Shown here piece by piece: positions 1 to 8,713 of a stretch of DNA of 64,000 bases. This DNA is from Galbibacter pacificus. GTDB lineage: Bacteria > Bacteroidota > Bacteroidia > Flavobacteriales > Flavobacteriaceae. Below the pieces are notes generated by a model. The model did no database searches. It was not told the DNA's origin and worked only from the letters and a program-made list of their open reading frames with translations. Made by a program: the position numbers and the translations under genes. Each line of letters starts with the position of its first letter. Positions within the stretch are counted from its first letter, which is position 1. The DNA is taken from assembly GCF_029603165.1 (NCBI RefSeq), contig NZ_JAQSVC010000002.1, positions 310,001 through 374,000 of the forward strand, in the 5' to 3' direction.

Positions 1-1843
1 ATCTTTTTAAATACCCAAGGTCGAAAGCATCAGAAAAGGCAGGTTCTAGATCTGGATTCCCCTGAAAAATATTGGCCCGGCTCGACCTGGAAGGAAATGG
101 GTTTACAAACCAGCCACGCGGGCGGTTTATCCTTCTGTTATATCCTAAAGTTATATTTTCGTTTTCCTTAATTTCATATGTTAGGTTTACGGTAGGGAAG
201 AGGCCTAAGTAATTTTTGTCAAAATCGGGATCAAAATCAAATCCTAAAGTATCGATGAGCTGCTCGTCGTCTAATTCAGAATCGACCTTTCCTTTTAATC
301 GGGTGTTTTCCAACCTTAAGCCCAATAAGAAAGAAAACTTTTTGCCCAGTTTATTTCCGTATTGCGAATAAACAGCATTTACATTTTGCTCGTATGTAAA
401 TTTATTTGAAAGATTGTAGTTGGTTTCAAATTCTCCGCTGGAAAAGTTGTAAGTATCTAATTGATAATCGTTTGTGTTTTTTTCGAAATTACCACGGTAA
501 CCGGCTTCAAATTGTGCATCTCCCATTGGTAGAACATAATCGGCCTGAAGAAGGTACTCGTTTTCTTTTTCAACTTCTGTTACCTTTTCTAAGTTGATAA
601 GTTCATCATCTGGATAGTACTGATTTTCGTCAATATCGGTATTAACATCTTCTTTATCTGTTGAATATTGAAAATCGGCCGTTAGTTTATGGCCTTCATC
701 ATTAAAATTATTTGTGTAGTTTAATGAGTATTGATATGTATTATCGTCTTCGTTTTCAATTTCCCTACGCAAAGTCCTACTGTCAATATCGGTATCTATA
801 TAGCGGGTGGTATTGTTTTCGGTACCGTCTTGTTCATCAGAAAAGCGCGTAAAAAAACTTCCTGTTATTGAAGATTTATCAGTCAAGAAATATTCCATCC
901 CAATATTTGCATTTACCCCTTTGTTCAATCGGTTCATATCTCTGTCTTCGGTAATCCTGCTATATTTTGAGTCGAAATAAGTATTGTCAAAATACGCATA
1001 TCCGGGAGGCTCGTTATAAAAATGCCCCAAGGTTGTAAACAGGTTGAATTTGTTTGTCCTTAAGTTTAAATTGGCATTGACCCTGCTGTTAATTGGGTAT
1101 CCCGTGTTGATATTGACAGAGCCGTTAAAACCAAGCGTTTTTTCTTTTTTAAGGACAATGTTCAAAATTCCGGCAGTACCTTCTGCATCGTACCGGGCAG
1201 AGGGACTGGTAATTACTTCTACTTTCTCGATGGCATCGGCAGGTAATTGGCGTAAAGCATCCGTAGAACCAAACCCGGCAAGGGCCGAAGGTTTACCATT
1301 AATAAGGATACGAACGTTCTCGTTACCACGCAAGCTTATGGCCCCTTCTACATCTACGGTAACAGACGGTACATTGCTTAAAGCATCTGAAACTGTTGCA
1401 CCGCTTGTAGTAAGGTCTTTACCTATATTGTATACTTTTTTGTCTAAGCGGACTTCGACCGTTGTTTTTTCCCCAACAACTTCTACGGCATCAAGCTGGG
1501 CAACGTCCAAGGAAAGTTTTATGGTGCCAAAATCTTTTGATTGCGTTAAATTCTGGTTGTTAAGTGTGTATGGGCGATAGGAGATGTATTCTACCCTAAC
1601 ATTGTATTTTCCGGCAGGGGCCTCAACACTAAAGGTACCTGTTTGGTCTGTAACGCCACCGGTTACCTGCTCTGGATTATCTATGCTTTGAAGCACAAGG
1701 GTGGCATATTCCAATGGTTCACCAGTTTCTGAATCGATAACGGTACCGGTTAATGTAATTTGTTTTTCAGCATTGGGTCTTTGTGCATGTATAAATGCTG
1801 AAAACAATGTAGCTGCAATAAAGCAGAAGTGTCTAAATTTCAT
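1..1843 (-). CDS. TonB-dependent outer-membrane receptor, C-terminus cut by window edge
   Basis: The first 614 residues are visible; the C-terminal strands lie outside the window. The ATG at 1841-1843 opens a signal peptide ending in FIHAQ. A carboxypeptidase-regulatory-like beta-sandwich (about residues 28-105) follows, with the typical TGTVIDSETGEPLEYATL opening. Next comes a plug-like domain with the VRILINGKPSAL and EVITSPSARYDAEGTAGILN motifs of the outer-membrane beta-barrel receptor group, and then barrel strands rich in Asn, Asp and Tyr. Such proteins sit in the outer membrane and import ligands with TonB energy. Unlike SusC it has no SusD partner beside it, so the ligand is unknown; siderophores or peptides are possible. 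The family call is firm and the substrate is not. Confidence 0.9.
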   Translation of the reverse strand, partial: MKFRHFCFIAATLFSAFIHAQRPNAEKQITLTGTVIDSETGEPLEYATLVLQSIDNPEQVTGGVTDQTGTFSVEAPAGKYNVRVEYISYRPYTLNNQNLTQSKDFGTIKLSLDVAQLDAVEVVGEKTTVEVRLDKKVYNIGKDLTTSGATVSDALSNVPSVTVDVEGAISLRGNENVRILINGKPSALAGFGSTDALRQLPADAIEKVEVITSPSARYDAEGTAGILNIVLKKEKTLGFNGSVNINTGYPINSRVNANLNLRTNKFNLFTTLGHFYNEPPGYAYFDNTYFDSKYSRITEDRDMNRLNKGVNANIGMEYFLTDKSSITGSFFTRFSDEQDGTENNTTRYIDTDIDSRTLRREIENEDDNTYQYSLNYTNNFNDEGHKLTADFQYSTDKEDVNTDIDENQYYPDDELINLEKVTEVEKENEYLLQADYVLPMGDAQFEAGYRGNFEKNTNDYQLDTYNFSSGEFETNYNLSNKFTYEQNVNAVYSQYGNKLGKKFSFLLGLRLENTRLKGKVDSELDDEQLIDTLGFDFDPDFDKNYLGLFPTVNLTYEIKENENITLGYNRRINRPRGWFVNPFPSRSSRANIFQGNPDLEPAFSDAFDLGYLKR

Positions 1844-1929
1844 AGTAAGCGCGAATTAGTAGTTTTGATTACTTTTAAAAGTAAGACGCCAAATTTAGAC
1901 CATGGTTTAACCCGAAATGGTTAAACTTT

Positions 1930-2271
1930 TCATAAAATTCCCTTAATATTTTCAGGGGGCCTCCCTATTACGGCCACATTGTTTTTTATAACAATTGGGC
2001 GTTCAATAAGCTTGGGATTTTCTAGCATTGCCTCGATAATTTGATCATCGTTAAGGACTTTGTTTTTGTATTCTTCTTTCCAGATGGTTTCATTTTTCCG
2101 GATAAGGTTGATGGGCTTAATGCCCAGGCAATTTATTATTTTGCGGAGCTCTTTTTCTGTTGGAATTTCTTCAAGGTATTTTACAACTTCAAAATCTTTT
2201 CCCGATTCTTCCAATATCTGTAGTCCTTCCCTTGATTTTCTACAGCGGGGGTTGTGATATATTTTTATCAT
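1930..2271 (-). CDS. arsC: ArsC/Spx-family reductase, probable glutaredoxin-type arsenate reductase
   Basis: This is a 113-residue thioredoxin-fold protein of normal ArsC length. The N-terminal NPRCRKSR loop carries the catalytic Cys10. Arg58, Arg91 (in ERPIV) and Arg104 (in GRPPE) fall where E. coli ArsC has its three oxyanion-binding arginines, so the arsenate-reducing set looks complete and a pure Spx-type regulator is less likely. Arsenate reductases convert arsenate to arsenite using glutaredoxin and glutathione or another thiol. No arsR, arsenite pump or other ars gene is adjacent, so it may act alone or have a general thiol role. It lies downstream of the TonB receptor gene with about 85 bases between them. 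Confidence 0.85.
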   Translation of the reverse strand: MIKIYHNPRCRKSREGLQILEESGKDFEVVKYLEEIPTEKELRKIINCLGIKPINLIRKNETIWKEEYKNKVLNDDQIIEAMLENPKLIERPIVIKNNVAVIGRPPENIKGIL

Positions 2272-2376
2272 TTTTTATTGTTTGTTTCCGTACAAATATT
2301 CATATATCAATCCCTTTGCCAAAGGATATGAATATGTTATTTTTTATTATTGAATAGTTATTGTTTATGGCGTTTT

Positions 2377-3474
2377 TTAAGCTTCGTCTTTTTGGCCCAT
2401 CATCATTAAATAAGCTTTTAAGAATTCGTCTATTCCGCCATCCATAACATTATCTACATTGCCCGTTTCGTGGCTGGTACGAACGTCTTTCACCAGTTTA
2501 TAGGGATGCATTACGTAGTTTCTAATCTGCGATCCCCATTCAATTTTCATTTTAGACGATTCTATTTCATCTCTTGCCGCTTGCCTTTTTTTAAGTTCTA
2601 TTTCGTATAGTTGCGATTTTAGCATCTGCATGGCTTTTTCCCTGTTTTCTAGCTGAGAGCGGGTTTCGGAGTTATGAATGATAATTCCGGTAGGATGGTG
2701 CGTTAGAATGGCCTTGGTTTCTACTTTGTTTACATTTTGACCGCCGGCACCGCTGGAACGGGCGAAGTCCCATGAAATATCGGCCGGGTTGATATCGATT
2801 TCAATAGAATCGTCGGCCAGTGGATATACATATACCGATGCAAATGAGGTATGGCGCTTGGCATTACTGTCAAAAGGAGAAATCCTTACCAACCGGTGCA
2901 CGCCATTTTCACTTTTTAGCCACCCAAAGGCAAAATCGCCATCAAATTCCAATGTAACGGTTTTAATGCCCGCCACGTCGCCTTCCTGATGGTTGAGTTC
3001 CTTAATTTTATAGCCGTGCTTTTCGCCCCACATAAGATACATGCGCATAAGCATCGAGGCCCAATCGCAACTTTCGGTACCGCCCGCACCTGCGGTTATT
3101 TGCAATACGGCACTCATGTTATCGCCTTCTTCAGAGAGCATGTTCTTAAATTCCATGGCTTCAATAAGGACCGCTGCTTTTTCGTATTGTGTAACAATGT
3201 CTTCTTCGGTGGCTTCGCCTTCTTTGTAAAATTCAAATAAAACTTCCAGGTCGGCTATTAAAGTATTAGCCTTGTTGTAATCTTCCACCCATTTTTTTTG
3301 GGTCCGCAGTTCTTTCATGATTACCTCGGCCTCTTTTGGATTGTCCCAAAAATCGGGGGCAAAGGTTTTTTCTTCTTCATTTTGTATTTCAATGAGTTTT
3401 TGCTCAATGTCGAGATACTTTTTAAGATCGGCGGTACGTTCAGCAAGATTTTTTACCTGATCGGTGGTAATCAT
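2377..3474 (-). CDS. prfB: Peptide chain release factor 2
   Basis: RF2 reads UGA and UAA stops and triggers peptide release on the ribosome. The 365-residue protein has an N-terminal helical domain, the SPF stop-recognition tripeptide at residues 199-201 and the universal GGQ motif at 244-246 inside SSGAGGQNVNK. Many bacteria autoregulate prfB by a +1 frameshift at an in-frame UGA near codon 25. Here the equivalent stretch (LKKYLDIEQ, residues 17-25) reads through without any stop, so the mature protein is encoded in one frame and the autoregulatory switch is absent. Identification is very secure. Confidence 0.97.
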   Translation of the reverse strand: MITTDQVKNLAERTADLKKYLDIEQKLIEIQNEEEKTFAPDFWDNPKEAEVIMKELRTQKKWVEDYNKANTLIADLEVLFEFYKEGEATEEDIVTQYEKAAVLIEAMEFKNMLSEEGDNMSAVLQITAGAGGTESCDWASMLMRMYLMWGEKHGYKIKELNHQEGDVAGIKTVTLEFDGDFAFGWLKSENGVHRLVRISPFDSNAKRHTSFASVYVYPLADDSIEIDINPADISWDFARSSGAGGQNVNKVETKAILTHHPTGIIIHNSETRSQLENREKAMQMLKSQLYEIELKKRQAARDEIESSKMKIEWGSQIRNYVMHPYKLVKDVRTSHETGNVDNVMDGGIDEFLKAYLMMMGQKDEA

Positions 3475-3569
3475 ATAATTTTATTTTTTTCAAAAGTAAA
3501 ACACTTTTTTAAATGATGGGTATTTTTTAAACGTTGTGTATTAACTTTATCATCTAAATAGAAACTTCC

Positions 3570-4589
3570 ATGAAGATAAATCTTATTAGCGATACCGTTA
3601 CCAAGCCCACAAAAGAAATGCTCGAAGCGATGATGAACGCAAGGGTTGGCGACGATGTTTTTAAGGACGATCCTGCCGTGAACGAACTAGAGCATAAAGT
3701 TGCGCAAATGTTTGGCAAAGAAGCTGCTTTGTTTTTCCCGAGCGGTACCATGGCCAACCAAACCGCCATAAAAGTGCACACACAACCGGGAGAGCAGTTA
3801 ATAGCCGATAAAGATGCGCATATTTTTAATTACGAAGGTGGCGGGGTAAGCTTTAACAGCGGTGTAAGTTGCAAGTTGATAAATGGGGATAATGGTCGTT
3901 TTACAGCCGAAGCGGTTGAAGATTCCATCAATCCACCAGATTTTTACCACAGTCCGCTTACCACATTGGTATGTCTCGAAAACACGGCAAATAGGGGTGG
4001 AGGTGCCTGTTGGGATTTTCCTGAAATTATTAAGATAAGAAAGGTATGCGATGAAAATTCGCTTGGGTTACATTTGGATGGTGCCCGGTTATGGAATGCG
4101 CTGGTTGCAAAAAATGAAACAGCCGAACAATACGGAAAAGTATTTGATTCCATATCGGTTTGCTTAAGCAAAGGCCTTGGCTGCCCCGTGGGCTCTGTAT
4201 TAATGGGCAGCAAGGAATTTATGGAAAAAGCCCTACGGATAAGGAAAGTATTGGGGGGCGGCATGCGGCAAGCGGGTTATTTGGCCGCCGCTGGAATATA
4301 TGCGTTGGACAACCATATTGAAAGATTGGCCATTGACCATAAAAAAGCCAAGGAAATAGCCGAAGTCCTTGAAAAAACATCGTATATAAAAGCCATAGAC
4401 CCGGTAGAAACAAATATTCTTATTTTCTATTTAAATGATGATGTCGAGATTGCTCCATTTATGGAATCCCTCCAAAAAAACGGTATATCCATTATCCATA
4501 TGGGGCAGGGAAAATTACGTATTGTTACCCATTTGGATTATACGGATGAAATGCATGAAAAGGTTTTAAAAACTATAACAGGCCTGTAG
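3570..4589 (+). CDS. ltaE: Low-specificity L-threonine aldolase
   Basis: This PLP enzyme cleaves threonine or allo-threonine to glycine and acetaldehyde. The 339-residue protein has the family opening NLISDTVTKPT, the FFPSGTMAN cofactor-phosphate region (about 55-63), a His (His84) in the position that stacks on PLP, the HLDGAR motif (168-173) and the Schiff-base lysine Lys201 in CLSKGLGCPVGS. Length is normal for the family. It is transcribed away from prfB; the ATG begins right after an AT-rich promoter-like stretch. It is a stand-alone gene in glycine and threonine metabolism. Confidence in the family is high; the preferred stereoisomer cannot be read from sequence. Confidence 0.93.
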   Translation: MKINLISDTVTKPTKEMLEAMMNARVGDDVFKDDPAVNELEHKVAQMFGKEAALFFPSGTMANQTAIKVHTQPGEQLIADKDAHIFNYEGGGVSFNSGVSCKLINGDNGRFTAEAVEDSINPPDFYHSPLTTLVCLENTANRGGGACWDFPEIIKIRKVCDENSLGLHLDGARLWNALVAKNETAEQYGKVFDSISVCLSKGLGCPVGSVLMGSKEFMEKALRIRKVLGGGMRQAGYLAAAGIYALDNHIERLAIDHKKAKEIAEVLEKTSYIKAIDPVETNILIFYLNDDVEIAPFMESLQKNGISIIHMGQGKLRIVTHLDYTDEMHEKVLKTITGL

Positions 4590-4648
4590 ATATCGTTTAA
4601 TATATATGATTTCTCTTTAAGTGAGAGAAAATATGTTTATTGAAAAAA

Positions 4649-4975
4649 TCAACTTAAATCGATAACTCCGGCCATTGGAGCATTGTTTTTTACAGAATTG
4701 ATGCCATTTTCCATGCCTGCTTCAGAAGAATACATCTGGCTTTTCCCAATAATCTGCCCGTTTGATGCCTTTAGGTTAAAATAAAACTTTCCATTGGAGG
4801 CAGTCTTCCGTTCATACTTGCTCATATCTTCAGCATTCCTTTTTACTGATGCTACACCGTTTTCTGCTCCTTGTTTGTTCTGGTACATTTCACTGGACAA
4901 AATAATTTGTCCGTTCTGAGCTTTTAAATTAAAATAGAATTGACTCGATTTTTCAGAGTAAAAAAATTCAAACAT
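4649..4975 (-). CDS. YegP/DUF1508-family protein with two repeats
   Basis: The 108-residue protein consists of two copies of the DUF1508 unit. Each has the core FYFNLKA(S/Q)NGQII followed by a (S/K)S(E/Q)MY strand and a helix starting (A/M)ENG, at about residues 13-52 and 64-103. Members such as E. coli YegP are small soluble proteins with no established function, sometimes linked to stress. It has no signal peptide and no cysteines. It faces threonine aldolase tail to tail and is not in an operon. The family call is reliable; the role is unknown. Confidence 0.85.
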   Translation of the reverse strand: MFEFFYSEKSSQFYFNLKAQNGQIILSSEMYQNKQGAENGVASVKRNAEDMSKYERKTASNGKFYFNLKASNGQIIGKSQMYSSEAGMENGINSVKNNAPMAGVIDLS

Positions 4976-5154
4976 TATGGAAATATATTATTTTTGTTAA
5001 ATCCTATAAGTATAAATATAGGAAAATTTGAAATGCATTTTTGGGTTTTATAAAAAATATTTAGCTGTCTTAACAATATGGGCAGTTCTGCGCAGAATAT
5101 TTAAAATCCATATATGTTTTTCTTGAAATCATTATTAATCTTTTAGATAAAAAA

Positions 5155-6254
5155 ATGAAAAGAATATTATTACTATTGTTAACATTTATTTCTTGTGGTA
5201 TTTATGCACAGGATCTCCCAAACAATCCCGAGCCCGGGAAATGTTATGTAAGGTGTACAACTCCAGACACATATGTGAATGAAGATGTACAAATAATGAT
5301 AAAACCAGCACATAAAGTATTAAAAACCTATCCAGCTGAATATAAAACAGTAACAGAAAGCGTATTGGTTAAAGAAGCTAGTAAAAACTAACTGTAGTTC
5401 CTGCTAAATAGGAAACAGAAACTGTTTCATATGTATCAAAGGAAAGGTCCAATATTTTAAAAGTTGTACCTGCAACATTCTCCCAAAGCTCTGAGACTAT
5501 AGAAATAAAACCGGCCTATGCCCAATGGGAATTGGGGGCGCCCGCACCCGATTGCGAGTCTTCCAATCCCGACGATTGTAGGTATTGGTGCTATAAAGGT
5601 TACCCTGCCGAGTACGAAACATTTCCTAAAGAGGTGATAAATGTAGATGCCAGCACTGTTTCAACTCCAGTTGCAGAGAAGCAAATTTCTTATACCAAGA
5701 AAATAATTATTGAGCCTGCAAAAGTAGTGGAAGTAGAGATTCCGGCAGAGTACGACGAGGTTACAAAGACCGTTTTGGTGAAAGATGTATATACGGTAGA
5801 AGAAACCGTTCCAGCCGAGTACCAAACGATAACTAAAGAAGTCTTAAAAGATAAAGGCGGTCTTACAACTTGGAAAGAAGTAGAATGTAAGCTTGTGGAA
5901 TATAATGCTTTACCGATTAACTGGAATCTTGCCAGTTATACCTTGACCCTTGAGGCCAAAAAAATTATAGACGACAATCTTATTCCCGTAATTAAACAAA
6001 ATCCGGGAGTTAAAATAGAATTGGCTTCGCATACCGATTCCAGTGGATCAAAGCAAAGCAACCAGATATTGTCAGAAAGAAGGGCACAAGCAGTTGCAAA
6101 CTATTTAATCTCCAAGAGAGTTAATTCCAGTCTATTGGTAGCCAATGGTTACGGCGAAACGAAACTTAAAAACAGATGTGCCGATGGCGTTTCTTGTACA
6201 GAAAGGGAACATGCCGTAAACCGAAGAACCGAATTTAGGCTTATAAATGATTAA
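5155..6254 (+). pseudogene. OmpA-family envelope protein, broken by a frameshift and a TAG stop
   Basis: The 5' part (5155-5391) encodes a signal peptide ending IYAQ and the start of a repeat-rich protein. It then loses frame in an A5 run at 5383-5387, where restoring one A resumes ...ASKKLTVVPAK. An in-frame TAG at 5409-5411 stands where the repeat pattern predicts Tyr (PAK[Y]ET). The remainder is open to 6254. The middle holds degenerate repeats of the type PAEY(E/K)TVT.(S/K)VLVK, at least five copies, with Cys-rich spacers. The C-terminal 115 residues are an OmpA peptidoglycan-binding domain (ELASHTDSSG, LSERRAQAVANYL, NRRTEFRL). When intact it would be a secreted protein tethering the outer membrane to peptidoglycan. 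A TTG at 5532 could start a signal-less downstream product. Two lesions make simple sequencing error less likely but do not exclude it. Confidence 0.8.
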
Positions 6255-6300
6255 GAATAATGGGCAACTAGCAAAGATTTTACGATAAAACCAGTTAAAA

Positions 6301-7749
6301 ATGAAAAAAATAACTTTAATGCACATTCATTTCAAAATTTCAATACTTTTTTTTTGCTGTAACACTGTCATTTTCGCACAGCATGAGGATGGACACTACC
6401 CACCATTAGACCCAACAAAAATCTATAAACAATGGGATTTGGAAAACCTTACACGTGCATATTGCGATTTGCAACCTGAAGCCGCTTTTATGGCCTTGTA
6501 TAATTCATATCTTAAAGAAGGTTCCACAGCTCAAAATATAGGTATCATGGAAACTTCAGTAAATGCTAAACTAAAAGTTTTAACAGCAAATAGTACCACT
6601 ATATATGCAGTACATCCCGTTAACCTTAATGAACAAGGAGGTGCAGTAGTTGTAGAAGTTCCCGCTGGAATGATGGGAATGGCAAATGCTCCTGGTTGGG
6701 TAAATATTATAGATATAGGGGGAATGGGGCCAGACAAAGGAAAAGGTGGTAAATACTTATTTACATCCCCTGAATACAATGGTGAAATTCCTGAAGGATA
6801 CTTTCATTACAAATCTCCAGCCAATACCATAGTGTGGTTACTTCGTGGTTTTGTGAAAAATGGAGATAGAAAAGCAACCGTGAAATTTATGCAAGAGGGT
6901 ATAAAAACCTATTCATTAAAAGATGCTGATAATCCTCCAGCTACCACATTCTATAATACTTCCAACAAAATGGCAGATGGACATTTCATGGATATGCTGT
7001 ATGATGAAACCCAAGTTTTTGACTTGATAAAGGAATTTGTAAAACTCAATAATGGGGCATGTTATAAAAGGCACGATGTAATTATGAGCTACCTTTATGA
7101 TATGGGCTTTTTCGAAGGTAAAGTCGATAAAGAATTGTTGAAAAAAGCAGCAGAATTAGGCGAGTTACGCCAGCGTACCCTTACATTTAACAATCGGGTA
7201 CCAGATGCTCTCAAATGGCCAGGAAAAAGTAATTGACAATGGGCAAATAACTTTCTGGACGAAAACTTTACAAGTAGGACAACTGGTAAGTATACCGCTA
7301 CCCAACAACAAGTTTGGGCATATCAAGCTACATTTAATTCGAAAGGAATGACCCAGGCACCCAAAGGAGCAGGTTCACAATATATTACAGCAACCAAAGA
7401 CAGTGAAGGACAATGGCTAAATGGAAGCAACACTTACATGATGGAAATTCCACCTAATGTACCTGAAACCAATTTTTGGTCGGTTATTTTATACGATGCT
7501 AAATACCATTCTATGGTATTAAATGAACAATATAAATGGGGAGTAAATTCTAACATAGAAGGTATTCAACAAGAAAAAGACGGCTCTATAAAACCTTATT
7601 TCAGCCCTGAAAAACCTAATGGAGTAGCCGATAAGAATTGGATACAGACCAATCATAAACAAGCTTATTTTGTATGGTTTAGAGTCTACGGACCAAAAGA
7701 AAGCTGGTATGACAACTCTTGGGTATTGCCAAATATAGAAAAGAAATAA
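6301..7749 (+). pseudogene. DUF1254/DUF1214-domain secreted protein, interrupted by in-frame TGA
   Basis: A single reading frame runs from the ATG at 6301 to the stop at 7747-7749 (482 sense codons plus one internal TGA at 7234-7236). The frame is the same on both sides: ...WPGKSN, stop, QWANNFLDEN.... The stop may replace Trp (TGG). A signal peptide ends in VIFAQ. The N-terminal half matches the DUF1254 type and the part after about residue 350 the DUF1214 type (ETNFWSVILYD, NGVADKNWIQTN). Such proteins are conserved in bacteria but poorly characterised. A downstream ATG at 7348 could only give the C-terminal domain. It is probably a recent pseudogene; rare readthrough or a base-call error remain possible. 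Confidence 0.78.
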
Positions 7750-7838
7750 AAATCGTTTGCTAATAATGCCTAAAGTAATTGCTTGCCTGTTGGATACAGA
7801 AAAGTCGAGGGGTTGGCTTGATTAAAGCTGAAACCTTT

Positions 7839-8297
7839 TTATTGGTTTTTCTCTATTTTAGAGAAATAATTGCGGGGGTCCCGTAAAGAATTGTAACCTT
7901 CGACTTCATCAATTTTTTTCCCTCGATGGTTTAAAAACACAATTTTGGGAAATGCCTGTTGGGAATTATATTTTTTTAGCAATTCTTTGTTCTTTTCTAA
8001 TTGCTCGGGTGTTATAATGTCTATTCTTCGGGGAATATCTACTTTAACCAGTACATAATTTTTAGAAAGTTCCTTAAACTTGTCTGTATCAAACAAATCT
8101 TACTTTAGCATTTTGCATGGGCCGCACCAATCGCTTCCTGTAAAATACATTAAGATGTTTTTCTTTTCCTGTTTGGCAATGGCCTTTGCTTCGGGGTAAT
8201 CGGTCAACCAATTAACCGAAGGAGATGTCTCGGCTAGCAGAAGGCTTATGGCTAAAAAAAGTATTGAAAAAAATTTCATTTCGTTTGTTTTATTCAA
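7839..8297 (-). pseudogene. Secreted thioredoxin-family protein, interrupted by in-frame TAA
   Basis: On the minus strand one frame starts at 8297 (or the second Met at 8279) with a short signal peptide. It reaches the active site GSDWCGPCKMLK (Cys58 and Cys61), hits TAA at 8100-8102 and continues in the same frame as DLFDTDKFKELSKNYVLVKVDIPR to 7839. The stop differs from Lys AAA by one base. The joined protein of about 152 residues is a normal periplasmic thioredoxin-like size, with the cis-Pro region (QQAFPKIVFLN) in the second half. The truncated product keeps CxxC but loses the rest of the fold and should be inactive. It is the third adjacent gene with a premature stop. Confidence 0.8.
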
Positions 8298-8328
8298 TCA
8301 ATGGCAAACATCAAGCCAAAAATAAAAA

Positions 8329-8652
8329 TTATTTAAACATGTCCATTCCCGGAATGTTCGGCATCCCTTCCTTGGCCACGGCACCCAATTCGGTTTCGTT
8401 TACCTTTGTGGCCTGTGCTATTGCTTTATTGACATGTAGAACAAGATAATCTTCCAGTTGTTCTTTATCTTTTAAAAGTTCATCGTTTATTTCAATAGAT
8501 TTAATTTCCCTATTGGCCGTTATGGTTATATGTATCAATTTATCAGCACTTTCTTCCGAAAGTGTTACCGTGTCAAGTCTTTTTTTTGTTTCCTCTATTT
8601 TTTGCTGGGTTTCTTTAAGTTTCCCCATCATTCCCATGAAGTCTCCAAACAT
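8329..8652 (-). CDS. YbaB/EbfC-family nucleoid-associated protein
   Basis: The 107-residue protein has the family layout: an N-terminal helix beginning [14 protein letters not shown], a central strand segment ([18 protein letters not shown]) and a C-terminal helix with a Met/Pro-rich tail ([10 protein letters not shown]). Members dimerise and bind DNA as small nucleoid proteins. In many bacteria the gene follows dnaX and precedes recR; neither is present here. It is divergent from the oligopeptidase gene, with about 60 bases between the starts. Confidence 0.9.
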   Translation of the reverse strand: MFGDFMGMMGKLKETQQKIEETKKRLDTVTLSEESADKLIHITITANREIKSIEINDELLKDKEQLEDYLVLHVNKAIAQATKVNETELGAVAKEGMPNIPGMDMFK

Positions 8653-8713
8653 ATTTTTTTATTTTATATCGACAAAATTACTAAATTAGGTCATAATTAT
8701 TAACTAAAATTAT

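Noticed and set aside
4610-4631. Short TTTCTC/GAGAAA hairpin between convergent genes
   Set aside because: The stem is weak and has no T-run on either strand, so it is not convincing as a terminator.
5155-8297. Stop-codon reassignment or programmed readthrough as the explanation for three broken genes
   Set aside because: The internal stops are TAG, TGA and TAA, one of each. All other genes use these codons normally as stops, and the first gene also has a frameshift.
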